This document shows, piece by piece, positions 1 to 9,400 of a stretch of DNA of 64,000 nucleotides. The DNA comes from Flavobacterium pokkalii. Its GTDB lineage: Bacteria > Bacteroidota > Bacteroidia > Flavobacteriales > Flavobacteriaceae. Position 1 is the first letter of the stretch. Each line of letters starts with the position of its first letter. The translations under genes and the position numbers were made by a program. Location: positions 1 to 64,000 of the forward strand of contig NZ_NASZ01000011.1 of assembly GCF_014596575.1 (NCBI RefSeq), written 5' to 3'. Under the pieces are notes generated by a model. That model did not search any database and was not told the origin of the DNA. It saw nothing but the letters and a program-made list of their open reading frames with translations.

Positions 1-100
1 TTATTTGAAAATTAGCACTTTAAATATACTAGCTTTTGCTTTTTTGTGCAAATATTTTTACGTATTTGTAGTAAAATTATATCGAACTCACGTTATTTAG

Positions 101-2008
101 TTATTTCTTAGCGTAATCTTCTAAAAGAGCTTGTAAATAGCTTTTAGCATAAGGCAATTCTTTTGAAAGCGTATTTTTTTGATTCTCTTTAAACTGAGGT
201 GTTTCGGTGGCTGTTACATACCGCAGGGAACCTTCCGGAGTAATCCACGTCATTCCTTCATTATAACAATAAAAAGCAAATTGCTTTGAAGAAGGATTTA
301 ATAAATCTTTTCCCCATTGGAATACGGCAGTTTCTATTCCTAACTGTCCTAAAAGGGTAGGGACGATATCCGTTTGCGAACCTATTCTGGAATTTCTTGT
401 AGCTAATATTTTTTTCGAAATTGCATTTCCGTAAAACAACAGCGGAATTCTGTATTTTTCGAATTGATGAGCATCTTTGTAGAGTTTTGGCAACCTGTTT
501 CCGTGATCAGCAACAAAGATGAATAAAGTTTGGTCATACCAAGGTTGTTTTTTGGCAGCTTCCATAAATTTATGAATACTCCAATCGGTATAATAAGCCG
601 CTTTTCTAAACAAATTAGCCTGTTTTTTATTCATATCTGTTTCCTTTTCAACAGCTTTATCATAAGGTGTTGCAATAGGCGTTTCGAAAGGTTCGTGACA
701 GCTTAACGTAAGAACAGTTGTAAAAAAAGGTGCTTTTTGGCTACTTAAATCATTAATTACTTTTTCGAAAACAACATGATCGTGAGCGCCCCATTTGGAA
801 TTTTTATCTTTTTCTTCAAATTCTTCTTCATCGATAATTTTATCAAAAGAAGCGTGTTTCCAATAGGCTTTAAAATTGGCAAATTCCGATTCTCCGCCAT
901 AAAAAACAGAGGTAGAATAACCATTCTCTTTTAAAACAGCAGGTAAAGTAGGAAGTTTTTCAAATTTTTGCGGTTCTTTGATTATCGATGAACAGCTTTG
1001 TGCCGGGTAACTGCTTAAAATACCAACCATTCCTTTATCGGTTCGGTCTCCCGTTGCATAAATATTCTCGAATAATAATCCTTCATTCGTCATTTTAGAA
1101 AAATATGGAGCGACACCTTTTTCTCCGCCTAATGTTTCGATAACATCCGCAGTATAGCTTTCCAGAATAACCAAAACAATATTTGGACGTGTGTTGTCCA
1201 GTATTTTTTCCTGTTCCTTTGGATTAGAACGATATATTTCTTTTAAGTTTTTTTGAATGGTTTTTTCATCAAAATAGGAAATACCACCTTGTTCATTTGC
1301 CTTATTTGTTTTAATAACATCAAATAATAAATTCCAGGAAGTATTTGTAGCTAAATGATTCAACGGAGCATGAAGTGAATAATAAGCCGCACTTTGATTA
1401 ATAGGTACCAAATTCCAGCCTCCGCGGATGGCTAAAAAAGTAAGTCCTAACATCAGTAATGAAGCGGTTCCATAACCGGCTGTATGGATTTTTTTTCGGC
1501 TAAAATTAAATTTTTCGAACTCTACTGAAGAACGTCTTCCTGTTTTCAAAATGAATTTATAGAGAATAATACCTAATCCAATCAAACTGATTTCTAAGAC
1601 AAGTGCAAGTATTATTTGGGAATTAGTAACCGACGCCAGCATTTGGGTTGGATAATACAAAAACGACAAAGCATAGGCGTTTAATTTAGAACCCCATTCA
1701 TGATAAAGTAAGGTATCTGTAACGCTAATTAATCCAACCAAAGCAATTAAAAAATAATTGAATCGGTTGATAAATTTTACCGAAAAAACATGTCCAATTA
1801 ACAGTAAACCAGGTATTGCAATTAGGTATCCGGCTGCGGATAAATCTAACTTTAAGGCTTCCCAAAAAGCTCTTGATTGTTCTAAAACAGGGTATTCACT
1901 ATAAACAGCATAATTGTAAACAAGGAATACAATTCTGTGAAGCGTAAAATACAAAAGCCAGAACATCCAAAGACGCAACCAAAAAGTAAGCCGGTAAATT
2001 TTTAACAT
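101..2008 (-). CDS. LtaS-type sulfatase-fold phosphotransferase (membrane), 635 aa
   Basis: The N-terminal ~200 residues are hydrophobic with several membrane segments, and the rest is an alkaline-phosphatase/sulfatase-fold domain placed outside the membrane. The domain opens at NIVLVILESYTA. A GDRTDKG motif follows, whose Thr323 occupies the place of the nucleophilic threonine of lipoteichoic-acid synthases, and the metal-binding FVADHG motif lies near residue 500. In characterised relatives the Thr forms a phospho-intermediate during phosphoglycerol or phosphoethanolamine transfer. A Gram-negative flavobacterium has no classical lipoteichoic acid, so the acceptor is probably an envelope glycolipid or LPS (inference). 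It lies 53 bp downstream of a paralogue on the same strand, probably in one transcript. The family call is firm; the substrate is unknown. Confidence 0.85.
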   Translation of the reverse strand: MLKIYRLTFWLRLWMFWLLYFTLHRIVFLVYNYAVYSEYPVLEQSRAFWEALKLDLSAAGYLIAIPGLLLIGHVFSVKFINRFNYFLIALVGLISVTDTLLYHEWGSKLNAYALSFLYYPTQMLASVTNSQIILALVLEISLIGLGIILYKFILKTGRRSSVEFEKFNFSRKKIHTAGYGTASLLMLGLTFLAIRGGWNLVPINQSAAYYSLHAPLNHLATNTSWNLLFDVIKTNKANEQGGISYFDEKTIQKNLKEIYRSNPKEQEKILDNTRPNIVLVILESYTADVIETLGGEKGVAPYFSKMTNEGLLFENIYATGDRTDKGMVGILSSYPAQSCSSIIKEPQKFEKLPTLPAVLKENGYSTSVFYGGESEFANFKAYWKHASFDKIIDEEEFEEKDKNSKWGAHDHVVFEKVINDLSSQKAPFFTTVLTLSCHEPFETPIATPYDKAVEKETDMNKKQANLFRKAAYYTDWSIHKFMEAAKKQPWYDQTLFIFVADHGNRLPKLYKDAHQFEKYRIPLLFYGNAISKKILATRNSRIGSQTDIVPTLLGQLGIETAVFQWGKDLLNPSSKQFAFYCYNEGMTWITPEGSLRYVTATETPQFKENQKNTLSKELPYAKSYLQALLEDYAKK

Positions 2009-2061
2009 AAATAATAAGTGCGATTTTTTACAAAAGTAAATTATTTTGATACCAATTTGAT

Positions 2062-4164
2062 TTAAAAACTATTGTTTTGATATTTTCTATTTTTCAAAAT
2101 ATCTGATGCAGTTTGGTAAAAAGAAATCGCATCATTCACCAAATCAACTCGTTGTTTTTTCAATGGCTTTTCGTCATAATATAATTGAAAATCCGTTTCA
2201 ATACCTTCTTTTGGTTTTAAAATCAATTCGTATTGTTTGACCTGTTGTTTTGGCGAAAGGATAGTCAGAACGTTATCTTTGATTAATCCTAAATCCTGAT
2301 AAGTAGCAATTAAAGCTCGCGGTTTGTAATTGGCCTTCATCACATCCTGACCAAAAAATTTGGACTGATAATTAAAGTTTAATAACCCAAAAAGTGTTGG
2401 CATCAAATCTATCTGCGACATCAGTTGACTATAATGTTGCGGCTCAATAAATCCGGGACTGTAAATCATAGCCGGAATGCGGTATTTATCCATTGGCAGT
2501 TCTGTTTTTCCGGCACTCGAAGCACAATGATCGGCAACGATAACAAAAACAGTATTTTTAAACCAAGGCTGTTTTTGCGCCATTTCAAAGAATTTCCCTA
2601 AAGCATAATCGGTATATTTTACACCGCCTTTTCGTGATTTGGCATCACCCGGAATATCAATTTTATTGTTTGGGTAAGTAAATGGTCTGTGGTTACTCAC
2701 AGTCATCCAGTGATTGAAAAACGGTTTTCCGGTTTGTGCTTCGGCATTCATCGTCTGAATTGCTTTATTAGCCATATCTTCATCGCAAACACCCCAAATA
2801 TTAGCAAATGTAATTTCTTCCGGTTTCATTGTTTTTTTATCTACAATCTCATAGCCGTTTCCGGAAAAGAAATCTTCCATATTGTCAAAAAAAGCATCTC
2901 CTCCGTAAAGGTATTTTACCTGATAACCTTTGGATTTAAAAACACTTCCGGTTGAAAATTTCTCCTTATTATCTTTTCGTTTTACCACACTTTCACCGGC
3001 AGTAGGAGGCAGGCATAAAGTAACAGCTTCTAATCCGCGAACGGTACGGTTTCCGGAAGCATACAAATTGGTAAACACTAAACTTTTGCTTGCTAAATCG
3101 TCTAAAAACGGAGTTATATTATCTTTGTTTCCATACATTTTCATAAAATCAGCGCTGTAACTTTCAATGGTAATCAGTACTACATTTTTATGAATTTCGG
3201 TACTGTCTGACTGAATGGTTCTTGCTGTAGAAAACCCCTTGATATTGGGGATTTGATTTTTCAATAAAGCAAAAGCTTCTTTTTCCGGTAAAGTTTTGTA
3301 AAATTTAAAATAATCTAATTCGCTGTTTACAAAAGCCAGATAAAAACGATAAACCCCATTGGCCTGTAATTCATTTGTAAAAACATTGGTGTCATTTTCG
3401 GCTTTCGCCAAATTAGGAACGGCCCAAAGGGATAAACCAAAGAACAGAAAATAAAGTATTGAAATTTGGATTTTTTCAAAAACAGAAGGGATTTTTTCGA
3501 TATAAATCTTTGATTTTTTGATAATGAAATAACTGATAATTCCGGCTACAATAAATAAAGTTCCAAAAATTGGAACAACCGGATAAGATTCCATGATGTT
3601 TCCAATCACTTCATTGGTATAAACCAAATAGTTTACTGCGATAAAATTGTATTTTACTCCAAATTCGTTCCAGAAAAAGAACTCGCTGATGGCATTTTGC
3701 AGAATTGCGACAACATATAAAAAGATTACAAATGAAAATAGCCAATACCTGATTTTATCTCTTTTTTGAGGTAAAAATAGTAGCAAAGCAAACAAAAACG
3801 TTTTGATTCCTACGAAAATCAATCCCACTTTAGCCAAACCACCGCCATACTCCGTAAGTACTGATTTACCGGATAAAATATATAAAAAAAGTGCAACTAA
3901 TAATCCTAAATGTATGTAACCAAAAGGTTTTTGGTACTTCCCATTGGAAACAAAAATAAGATACAACCATAAAAATCCACTTGCCAGAATAAATACAAAT
4001 ACATCCGAAACGAGTCCGAATGAAAAAATCTTTAAAATTTCTAATCCTGAAAAAGAAGATTGTGTTATGGGATGAAAAACTAATACAATTCGAAGAATAA
4101 GACTAATAGCGACATAAAACAACGTAAGATTGATAAATGGAGCCAGTTTTTTGGTAAAGAACAT
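2062..4164 (-). CDS. LtaS-type sulfatase-fold phosphotransferase (membrane), 700 aa
   Basis: This is a paralogue of the next gene with the same plan: about seven hydrophobic N-terminal segments (roughly residues 1-240), then a sulfatase-fold domain. The first metal site is in VVLITIESYSADF, the candidate nucleophile is Thr374 in GNRTVRG, and VIVADHC carries later metal ligands. The C-terminal ~80 residues look like a small beta domain. It is the first gene of the pair. A TAATTTTG-type -7 box lies just upstream on the minus strand (4184-4191), and a direct-repeat operator shared with the divergent response-regulator gene is about 70 bp upstream. The likely role is transfer of a phospho-head-group to an envelope lipid or glycan, inferred from the family. 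Confidence 0.85.
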   Translation of the reverse strand: MFFTKKLAPFINLTLFYVAISLILRIVLVFHPITQSSFSGLEILKIFSFGLVSDVFVFILASGFLWLYLIFVSNGKYQKPFGYIHLGLLVALFLYILSGKSVLTEYGGGLAKVGLIFVGIKTFLFALLLFLPQKRDKIRYWLFSFVIFLYVVAILQNAISEFFFWNEFGVKYNFIAVNYLVYTNEVIGNIMESYPVVPIFGTLFIVAGIISYFIIKKSKIYIEKIPSVFEKIQISILYFLFFGLSLWAVPNLAKAENDTNVFTNELQANGVYRFYLAFVNSELDYFKFYKTLPEKEAFALLKNQIPNIKGFSTARTIQSDSTEIHKNVVLITIESYSADFMKMYGNKDNITPFLDDLASKSLVFTNLYASGNRTVRGLEAVTLCLPPTAGESVVKRKDNKEKFSTGSVFKSKGYQVKYLYGGDAFFDNMEDFFSGNGYEIVDKKTMKPEEITFANIWGVCDEDMANKAIQTMNAEAQTGKPFFNHWMTVSNHRPFTYPNNKIDIPGDAKSRKGGVKYTDYALGKFFEMAQKQPWFKNTVFVIVADHCASSAGKTELPMDKYRIPAMIYSPGFIEPQHYSQLMSQIDLMPTLFGLLNFNYQSKFFGQDVMKANYKPRALIATYQDLGLIKDNVLTILSPKQQVKQYELILKPKEGIETDFQLYYDEKPLKKQRVDLVNDAISFYQTASDILKNRKYQNNSF

Positions 4165-4183
4165 ATTTGGTTTATTTTTTTTG

Positions 4184-4191
4184 CAAAATTA
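4184..4191 (-). promoter_or_regulatory. Candidate -7 box for the sulfatase pair
   Basis: The minus strand reads TAATTTTG, matching the Bacteroidota -7 consensus TAnnTTTG, about 20 bp before the ATG of the first sulfatase gene. I see no clear TTTG at -33. Confidence 0.4.
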
Positions 4192-4234
4192 ATTAATTTG
4201 ATGAGATAAACAGAAATAGCGACCGCTTTATCGT

Positions 4235-4251
4235 CTTAAGTTTCACTTAAG
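4235..4251. promoter_or_regulatory. Direct-repeat operator, probably for the OmpR-type regulator
   Basis: Two CTTAAG hexamers start 11 bp apart (4235 and 4246), the spacing typical of OmpR/PhoB-family binding sites. The pattern CTTAAGnTTCnCTTAAG recurs at 6392-6408 before the efflux pump gene, with 15 of 17 bases identical. It sits between the divergent sulfatase and response-regulator genes, so it may act on both and allow autoregulation. Confidence 0.65.
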
Positions 4252-4288
4252 ATTGTTTTATTATGCTAAATAAGTCTTATTTTTAAAT

Positions 4289-4296
4289 TACATTTG
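4289..4296 (+). promoter_or_regulatory. Candidate -7 box for the two-component operon
   Basis: TACATTTG matches the Bacteroidota TAnnTTTG -7 consensus and lies 63 bp before the response-regulator ATG. There is no convincing TTTG at -33, which fits a promoter that relies on an activator bound at the upstream CTTAAG repeats. Confidence 0.5.
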
Positions 4297-4358
4297 ATTC
4301 TGAATTCCTGAAAAAACTTTAAAATAGTTCCTTTTAATCCGAATAAAAAACATAAAAA

Positions 4359-5021
4359 ATGCACATTTTAATAGTAGAAGACGAAATAGGAATCATGCAA
4401 TTTCTACAACAGGGTTTGGAGGAAGAAGGATACCAAATTTCAACTGCTTTTGACGGTGCAAGAGGTTTTGATTTATTTCTGGAAAATCATTTTGATTTAA
4501 TTTTACTCGATTGGATGTTGCCTAAAATGACCGGACTGGAGCTTTGTAAAGAAATACGAAAAAGCAATTCGGCAATTCCTATTTTATTTTTAACGGCTAA
4601 AGACACGGTTCAGGAAACCATTGAAGGATTGCAATCAGGAGCGAATGATTACATTAAAAAGCCATTTAGTTTTGAAGAATTAGTCGAACGTATTAAGGTG
4701 CATTTCAGAAAACCTAAAAATCCGGACCATCTTACACTTGGTCCCGTTACAATTGATCTTCAGAAACATCAGGTTTTTACCAATGATAAAGAAGTGATTT
4801 TAACCCAACGGGAATTTGAACTATTAAGTTATTTGGTTCAAAATAAAGGAAAAGTGTGTACCCGAAATCAAATTATTGAAGATGTTTGGGATATTCATTT
4901 TGAATATGATACCGGTGTGATTGATGTTTTTATGAATGCTATTCGTAAAAAATTAAATTTAAAAGTCGAAGAAGATTACATCAAAACCATCAGAGGCGTT
5001 GGCTATATCGCAAATGATTAA
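4359..5021 (+). CDS. OmpR-family response regulator, 220 aa
   Basis: Residues 1-115 form a receiver domain with acidic pocket E7-D8, phospho-acceptor Asp51 in LLDWMLP, and the conserved Lys in FLTAKD. Residues ~125-220 form a winged-helix DNA-binding domain with the usual LTQREFELLSYL and IKTIRGVGYI blocks. The histidine kinase follows after 6 bp and a heavy-metal efflux operon follows that, so a metal-responsive activator of CusR/CzcR type is likely. A CTTAAG direct repeat occurs before this gene and before the pump, and both are probably its targets. Length is normal. The family is certain; the metal signal is inferred from context. Confidence 0.93.
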   Translation: MHILIVEDEIGIMQFLQQGLEEEGYQISTAFDGARGFDLFLENHFDLILLDWMLPKMTGLELCKEIRKSNSAIPILFLTAKDTVQETIEGLQSGANDYIKKPFSFEELVERIKVHFRKPKNPDHLTLGPVTIDLQKHQVFTNDKEVILTQREFELLSYLVQNKGKVCTRNQIIEDVWDIHFEYDTGVIDVFMNAIRKKLNLKVEEDYIKTIRGVGYIAND

Positions 5022-5027
5022 AAAAAT

Positions 5028-6407
5028 ATGCAGAAACTTTCGTTCAAAAACCGAATCGCTTTTCATTACATCATCACGACCGCTTTATTGGTTTTTGTGG
5101 TGTTTTTTACTATTTATTCAATTGTAAAGTTCAGTGTTTACAACCATTTGAACAATGATATTTCTAAAGAAGTCGAAAATCATCTGAACGAAATTGCCAT
5201 TGAAAATAACAATTATCATTTGATTCATTTGAATGAATGGAACGAAAGAGAACATAATACGCTGGATGTAAACCCGGTTTTTATCGAATTTTTGGACAGC
5301 AAGAAAAACATCAAAGAAAAATCACCAAATCTTAAAAAAGAAACATTAGGATTTAATGCGGAAATTGAAAACAACCAATTATTTGATTCAAAATTATTGC
5401 AACACAAAATTCGCCAAATTCAGGTTCCTATTTACAGCGACTCTAAAATTATAGGTTATTTATTGGTGGCGATGTCGCTGGAAGATGCTTCGATGGTACT
5501 TCAAAATTTATCGCAAACCTTATTAATCGCCTATCCTTTAATTCTGATTTTACTCTTCTTTATAGCCCGATTCATTGCCGGGCGCAGTATAAAACCGATT
5601 ACAGCCATTATTCAAACAGCCGATATTATTACTAAAGATAATTTGAAATCGAGAATTGAATTGCCACAAAAGAAAGACGAATTATTGGTGCTTTCACAAA
5701 CGATTAACAACTTATTAGACCGGATTGAAAACGCAGTTGAAAAGGAAAGACAATTTACTTCAGATGCTTCCCACGAATTGCGTACACCGCTAACGGTGAT
5801 TAAAGGAACTCTGGAAGTCTTAATCCGAAAACCGCGCACTCAGGAAGAATATCAGGAAAAAATTAATTATTGTGTTGCCGAAGTGAATCGTTTGAATCAT
5901 TTGGTTGATCAGTTGCTTTTATTGGCTCGTTTTGAAGATCAGCAGCAATTAGTAAAAAAGGAAAAAGTTAGCTTGAATTTACTTATCCCTGAAGTTTTAT
6001 CCCGCTTTTCAAATAATATACAATCTAAAAATATTAGTATTTCAGCCGATTTTCAGCAGGATTTTAATGTTATTTCCGATCCTTATTTGATTAGTATTAT
6101 TTTAAATAATTTGATTTCAAATGCTTTAAAGTATTCCGAGAATAACGGTAAGCTAACTATAAGTTTTTCAGAAGAAAACAATAAAGTAAAATGTACTATT
6201 ATTGACAACGGAATCGGAATCCCGAAATCGGATTTACAAAAAATATTTCATCAGTTTTACCGATCTAATGCAGGAAAACATCCGGAAATTAAAGGGAGCG
6301 GTTTAGGATTAGCGATTGTAAAAAAACTGTGTTTGCTTCTTGCTGTTGAAATAGAAGTTTTGAGTCAGGAAAATTTTGGAACAAAAATAATCTTAAGCTT
6401 CCCTTAA
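5028..6407 (+). CDS. Sensor histidine kinase, 459 aa
   Basis: The protein has a membrane segment near residues 10-32, a periplasmic sensor region of ~115 residues, and a second membrane segment near 160-185. A HAMP linker follows, then the HisKA dimerisation domain with phospho-acceptor His249 in SDASHELRTPL, and a HATPase_c domain with an N box (IILNNLISNALKY), DNGIGIP and GSGLGLAIV. It partners the response regulator 6 bp upstream. The sensor region resembles no family I can name; the downstream metal pump suggests it senses a metal or envelope stress. The stop codon lies inside the second CTTAAG-N5-CTTAAG operator, so the pump can have its own regulated promoter at the 3' end of this gene. 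Confidence 0.93.
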   Translation: MQKLSFKNRIAFHYIITTALLVFVVFFTIYSIVKFSVYNHLNNDISKEVENHLNEIAIENNNYHLIHLNEWNEREHNTLDVNPVFIEFLDSKKNIKEKSPNLKKETLGFNAEIENNQLFDSKLLQHKIRQIQVPIYSDSKIIGYLLVAMSLEDASMVLQNLSQTLLIAYPLILILLFFIARFIAGRSIKPITAIIQTADIITKDNLKSRIELPQKKDELLVLSQTINNLLDRIENAVEKERQFTSDASHELRTPLTVIKGTLEVLIRKPRTQEEYQEKINYCVAEVNRLNHLVDQLLLLARFEDQQQLVKKEKVSLNLLIPEVLSRFSNNIQSKNISISADFQQDFNVISDPYLISIILNNLISNALKYSENNGKLTISFSEENNKVKCTIIDNGIGIPKSDLQKIFHQFYRSNAGKHPEIKGSGLGLAIVKKLCLLLAVEIEVLSQENFGTKIILSFP

Positions 6408-6408
6408 G
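6392..6408. promoter_or_regulatory. Direct-repeat operator upstream of the efflux pump
   Basis: CTTAAG repeats start at 6392 and 6403, the same 11-bp period as the site at 4235-4251, with the central TTC also conserved. The site overlaps the kinase stop codon and ends 21 bp before the pump's -7 box, where a -33 element would be expected. This is a good position for an activator that replaces the -33 contact. Confidence 0.7.
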
Positions 6409-6429
6409 CAAACTCTAAACGTTGTATTA

Positions 6430-6437
6430 TACTTTTG
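6430..6437 (+). promoter_or_regulatory. -7 box of the efflux operon
   Basis: TACTTTTG matches TAnnTTTG and lies 18 bp before the pump ATG. No TTTG occurs at the -33 distance; the CTTAAG operator is there instead. Confidence 0.6.
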
Positions 6438-6455
6438 AACTTTAAAAGAATATAA

Positions 6456-9400
6456 ATGTTAGAAAAAATTATAGCTTTTAGTTTAAAAAACAAACTCATT
6501 GTTTTATTATTTACATTGGGGATTTTTGGTTTTGGAGTTTATTCAGTTTTCCAAATTTCCATCGGAGCCGTTCCTGATGTAACTAATAATCAGGTGCAGG
6601 TAATTACCACTTCCCGAAATCTTTCTACGCAGGATATTGAACAATTTATTACGTATCCGGTTGAAATTGAAATGTCTAATTTGCCGGGTGTTAAAGAAAT
6701 TCGTTCGGTTTCTAAATTTGGACTTTCAGTAGTTACTATCGTTTTTGAGGATAATCTAGGAACGTATTTACCACGACAATTAATTGCCGAAAAAATAAAA
6801 TCAGCAGCAGAGAAAATTCCTGAAGGTTTTGGAGCTCCTGAAATGGGACCAATTACAACCGGACTTGGTGAAATTTACCAATATACGCTGGAAGTAAAAC
6901 CTGAATTTAAAAACAATTATTCTATTACCGATTTGAGAACGCTTCAGGATTGGGTGGTTAAACGTCAACTTTCCGGAATCAAAGGAGTGGTTGAAATTAA
7001 TACCTGGGGCGGATATTTAAAACAATATGAAGTGGCGGTTTCTCCGGCGCGTTTAAAGGCAATGAATATCACCGTTTCAGAAGTTTTTAAAGCATTAGAA
7101 AACAATAACGGAATTGCCGGAGGCGCTTATATCGAAAAAGTCAATCAAAGTTATTTTATCCGTGCAGAAGGAAAGGTAAAAACCCTTGAAGACATTGGGA
7201 ATATTGTAGTAAAAAACAACAACGGACTTCCGGTTTATATTAAAAATGTGGCTGATGTTCGTTTTGGTTATGCCAATCGTTTTGGAGCTATAACCGGAAA
7301 CGGAGAAGGAGAGAAGGTGCTGGGACAGGTGATGATGCTGAAAGATGCCAACTCCAAACAGGTAATTCAGGATGTAAAGGAACGTATTACCGAAATTCAA
7401 AAAACGTTGCCGGAAGGTGTTTACATTAATGGTTTTTTGGAGCGAAGTGAATTAGTTTCCAAAACTACATTTACTGTTGCTGAAAACTTGATTTTAGGCT
7501 GTTTGATTGTAGTTTTCGTGGTAGTTTTATTGTTAGGAAACTGGCGTTCCGGACTTGTGGTTGCTTCAGTTATCCCATTATGTCTGTTATTTGCTATTTC
7601 GTTAATGAATATTTTTGGAATTGATGCTAATTTGATGAGTTTAGGCGCTATCGATTTTGGAATTATTATTGACGGAGCTGTAATTATTGTGGAATTTATA
7701 GCTTTTCAAATAGCCCATAAATCAAAACATTTAGCGCAAATTCCGGAAGAAGACCGTCAATTAGAAATTGATCAGATTACTTATAAAAGTGCTTCTAAAA
7801 TGATGAATTCGGCTGTTTTTGGTCAACTGATTATTTTAATTGTTTTTATTCCGATTCTTTCGCTTTCCGGGATTGAAGGAAAAATGTTCAAGCCTATGGC
7901 AATGACTTTTAGTTTTGCTTTAATAGGAGCAATGCTGTTCTGTTTTTCTTATGTTCCGGTGGTTTCTTCTTTGTTTTTAAAACCAAAAGAAGAAAATCCG
8001 AAATCGGTTTCCAATAAGCTCATAGCTAAATTAAATGAATTTTATTTGCCTATAATCAAATGGGCTTTGGTGAATACCAAAAAAGTTTTGTATGGTTCTG
8101 TTGGTTTATTAGCATTGGCAATTGTTTTATTTACAACGATGGGAGGCGAATTCATTCCTACATTAGACGAAGGTGATTTTGTAATTCAACCGGTTTTAAA
8201 AACAGGAACTTCTTTGAGTAAAACTATTGAAACCACGACCAAAATTGAAAAAATACTTCGAAAATTTCCGGAAGTAAAACAGGTTGTCAGCCGTATTGGT
8301 GCTGCCGAAGTTCCTACCGACCCAATGAGTATGGAAGAAAGTGATGTGATTGTGAAATTAAAATCGAAATCTGACTGGGTTTCGGCTTCAACTAAAGACG
8401 AACTGGCCGATAAAATGAAAGAAGCCATTGAAGTGCAAATTCCAAACATGGAAATTGAGTTTACCCAGCCAATTGAAATGCGTTTTAACGAATTGATTTC
8501 GGGAACACGTTCGGATGTGGCGGTGAAAGTTTTTGGAGAAAATTTAGATGTTTTGGCTCAAAAAGCCAATGAAATTCAAAAAGCTATTACGCATGTCGAA
8601 GGAGCATCAGATGTTATTATCGAAAAAACCGAAGGTTTACCACAAATGAGCGTTCAATATGATCGTTCGAAAGTGGCGCGTTATGGTTTGAATATCGCCG
8701 ATTTAAACGAATTGATAGCGCTGGGGTTTGCCGGAAAAACTGTTGGAAATGTTTTTGAAGGCGAAAAACGATTTGATTTGGTTATTCGTTTGAATCAAAA
8801 CAACCGTCATGACATAGAAGATTTGAAAAATCTCTATGTTACAACACCTTCGGGAGAACAAATACCGATGCAGGAATTAGCTCAAATTGAATATAGCGAA
8901 GGTCCTGCTAAAATTTCCAGAGATAATACGCATCGTCGAATTGTGATTGGTATTAATGTGAGAAATCGTGATTTACAAAGTGTTGTAACCGATATTCAAA
9001 AGATTGTAAATACTAAAATTAAACTGCCAACGGGTTATTATGTGAAATACGGCGGTCAGTTTGAAAATCTTCAATCGGCTAAAAATCGTTTGTTAATAGC
9101 CGTTCCGCTGGCATTATTTTTAATCTTTATTCTGCTCTATTTTGCGTTTGGTTCCGTCAAAGAGGCTCTGATGGTGTATTCGGCAATTCCACTTTCTGCT
9201 GTTGGAGGGATATTGTTTTTATGGATTCGGGATTTGCCTTTCAGTATTTCGGCGGGAGTTGGATTTATTGCACTTTTTGGAATAGCAGTGCTTAACGGAA
9301 TTGTTTTAATCGAACATTTTAAAGAACTTAAACATCAGGGCATGACTAATAAGGACGAATTAATTTTAAAAGGAACTACCGACAGGCTACGTCCTGTATT

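Noticed and set aside
1..100. End of a gene at the left window edge
   Set aside because: A TAG in one plus frame at 13-15 could end an upstream gene, but 15 bases cannot support a call.
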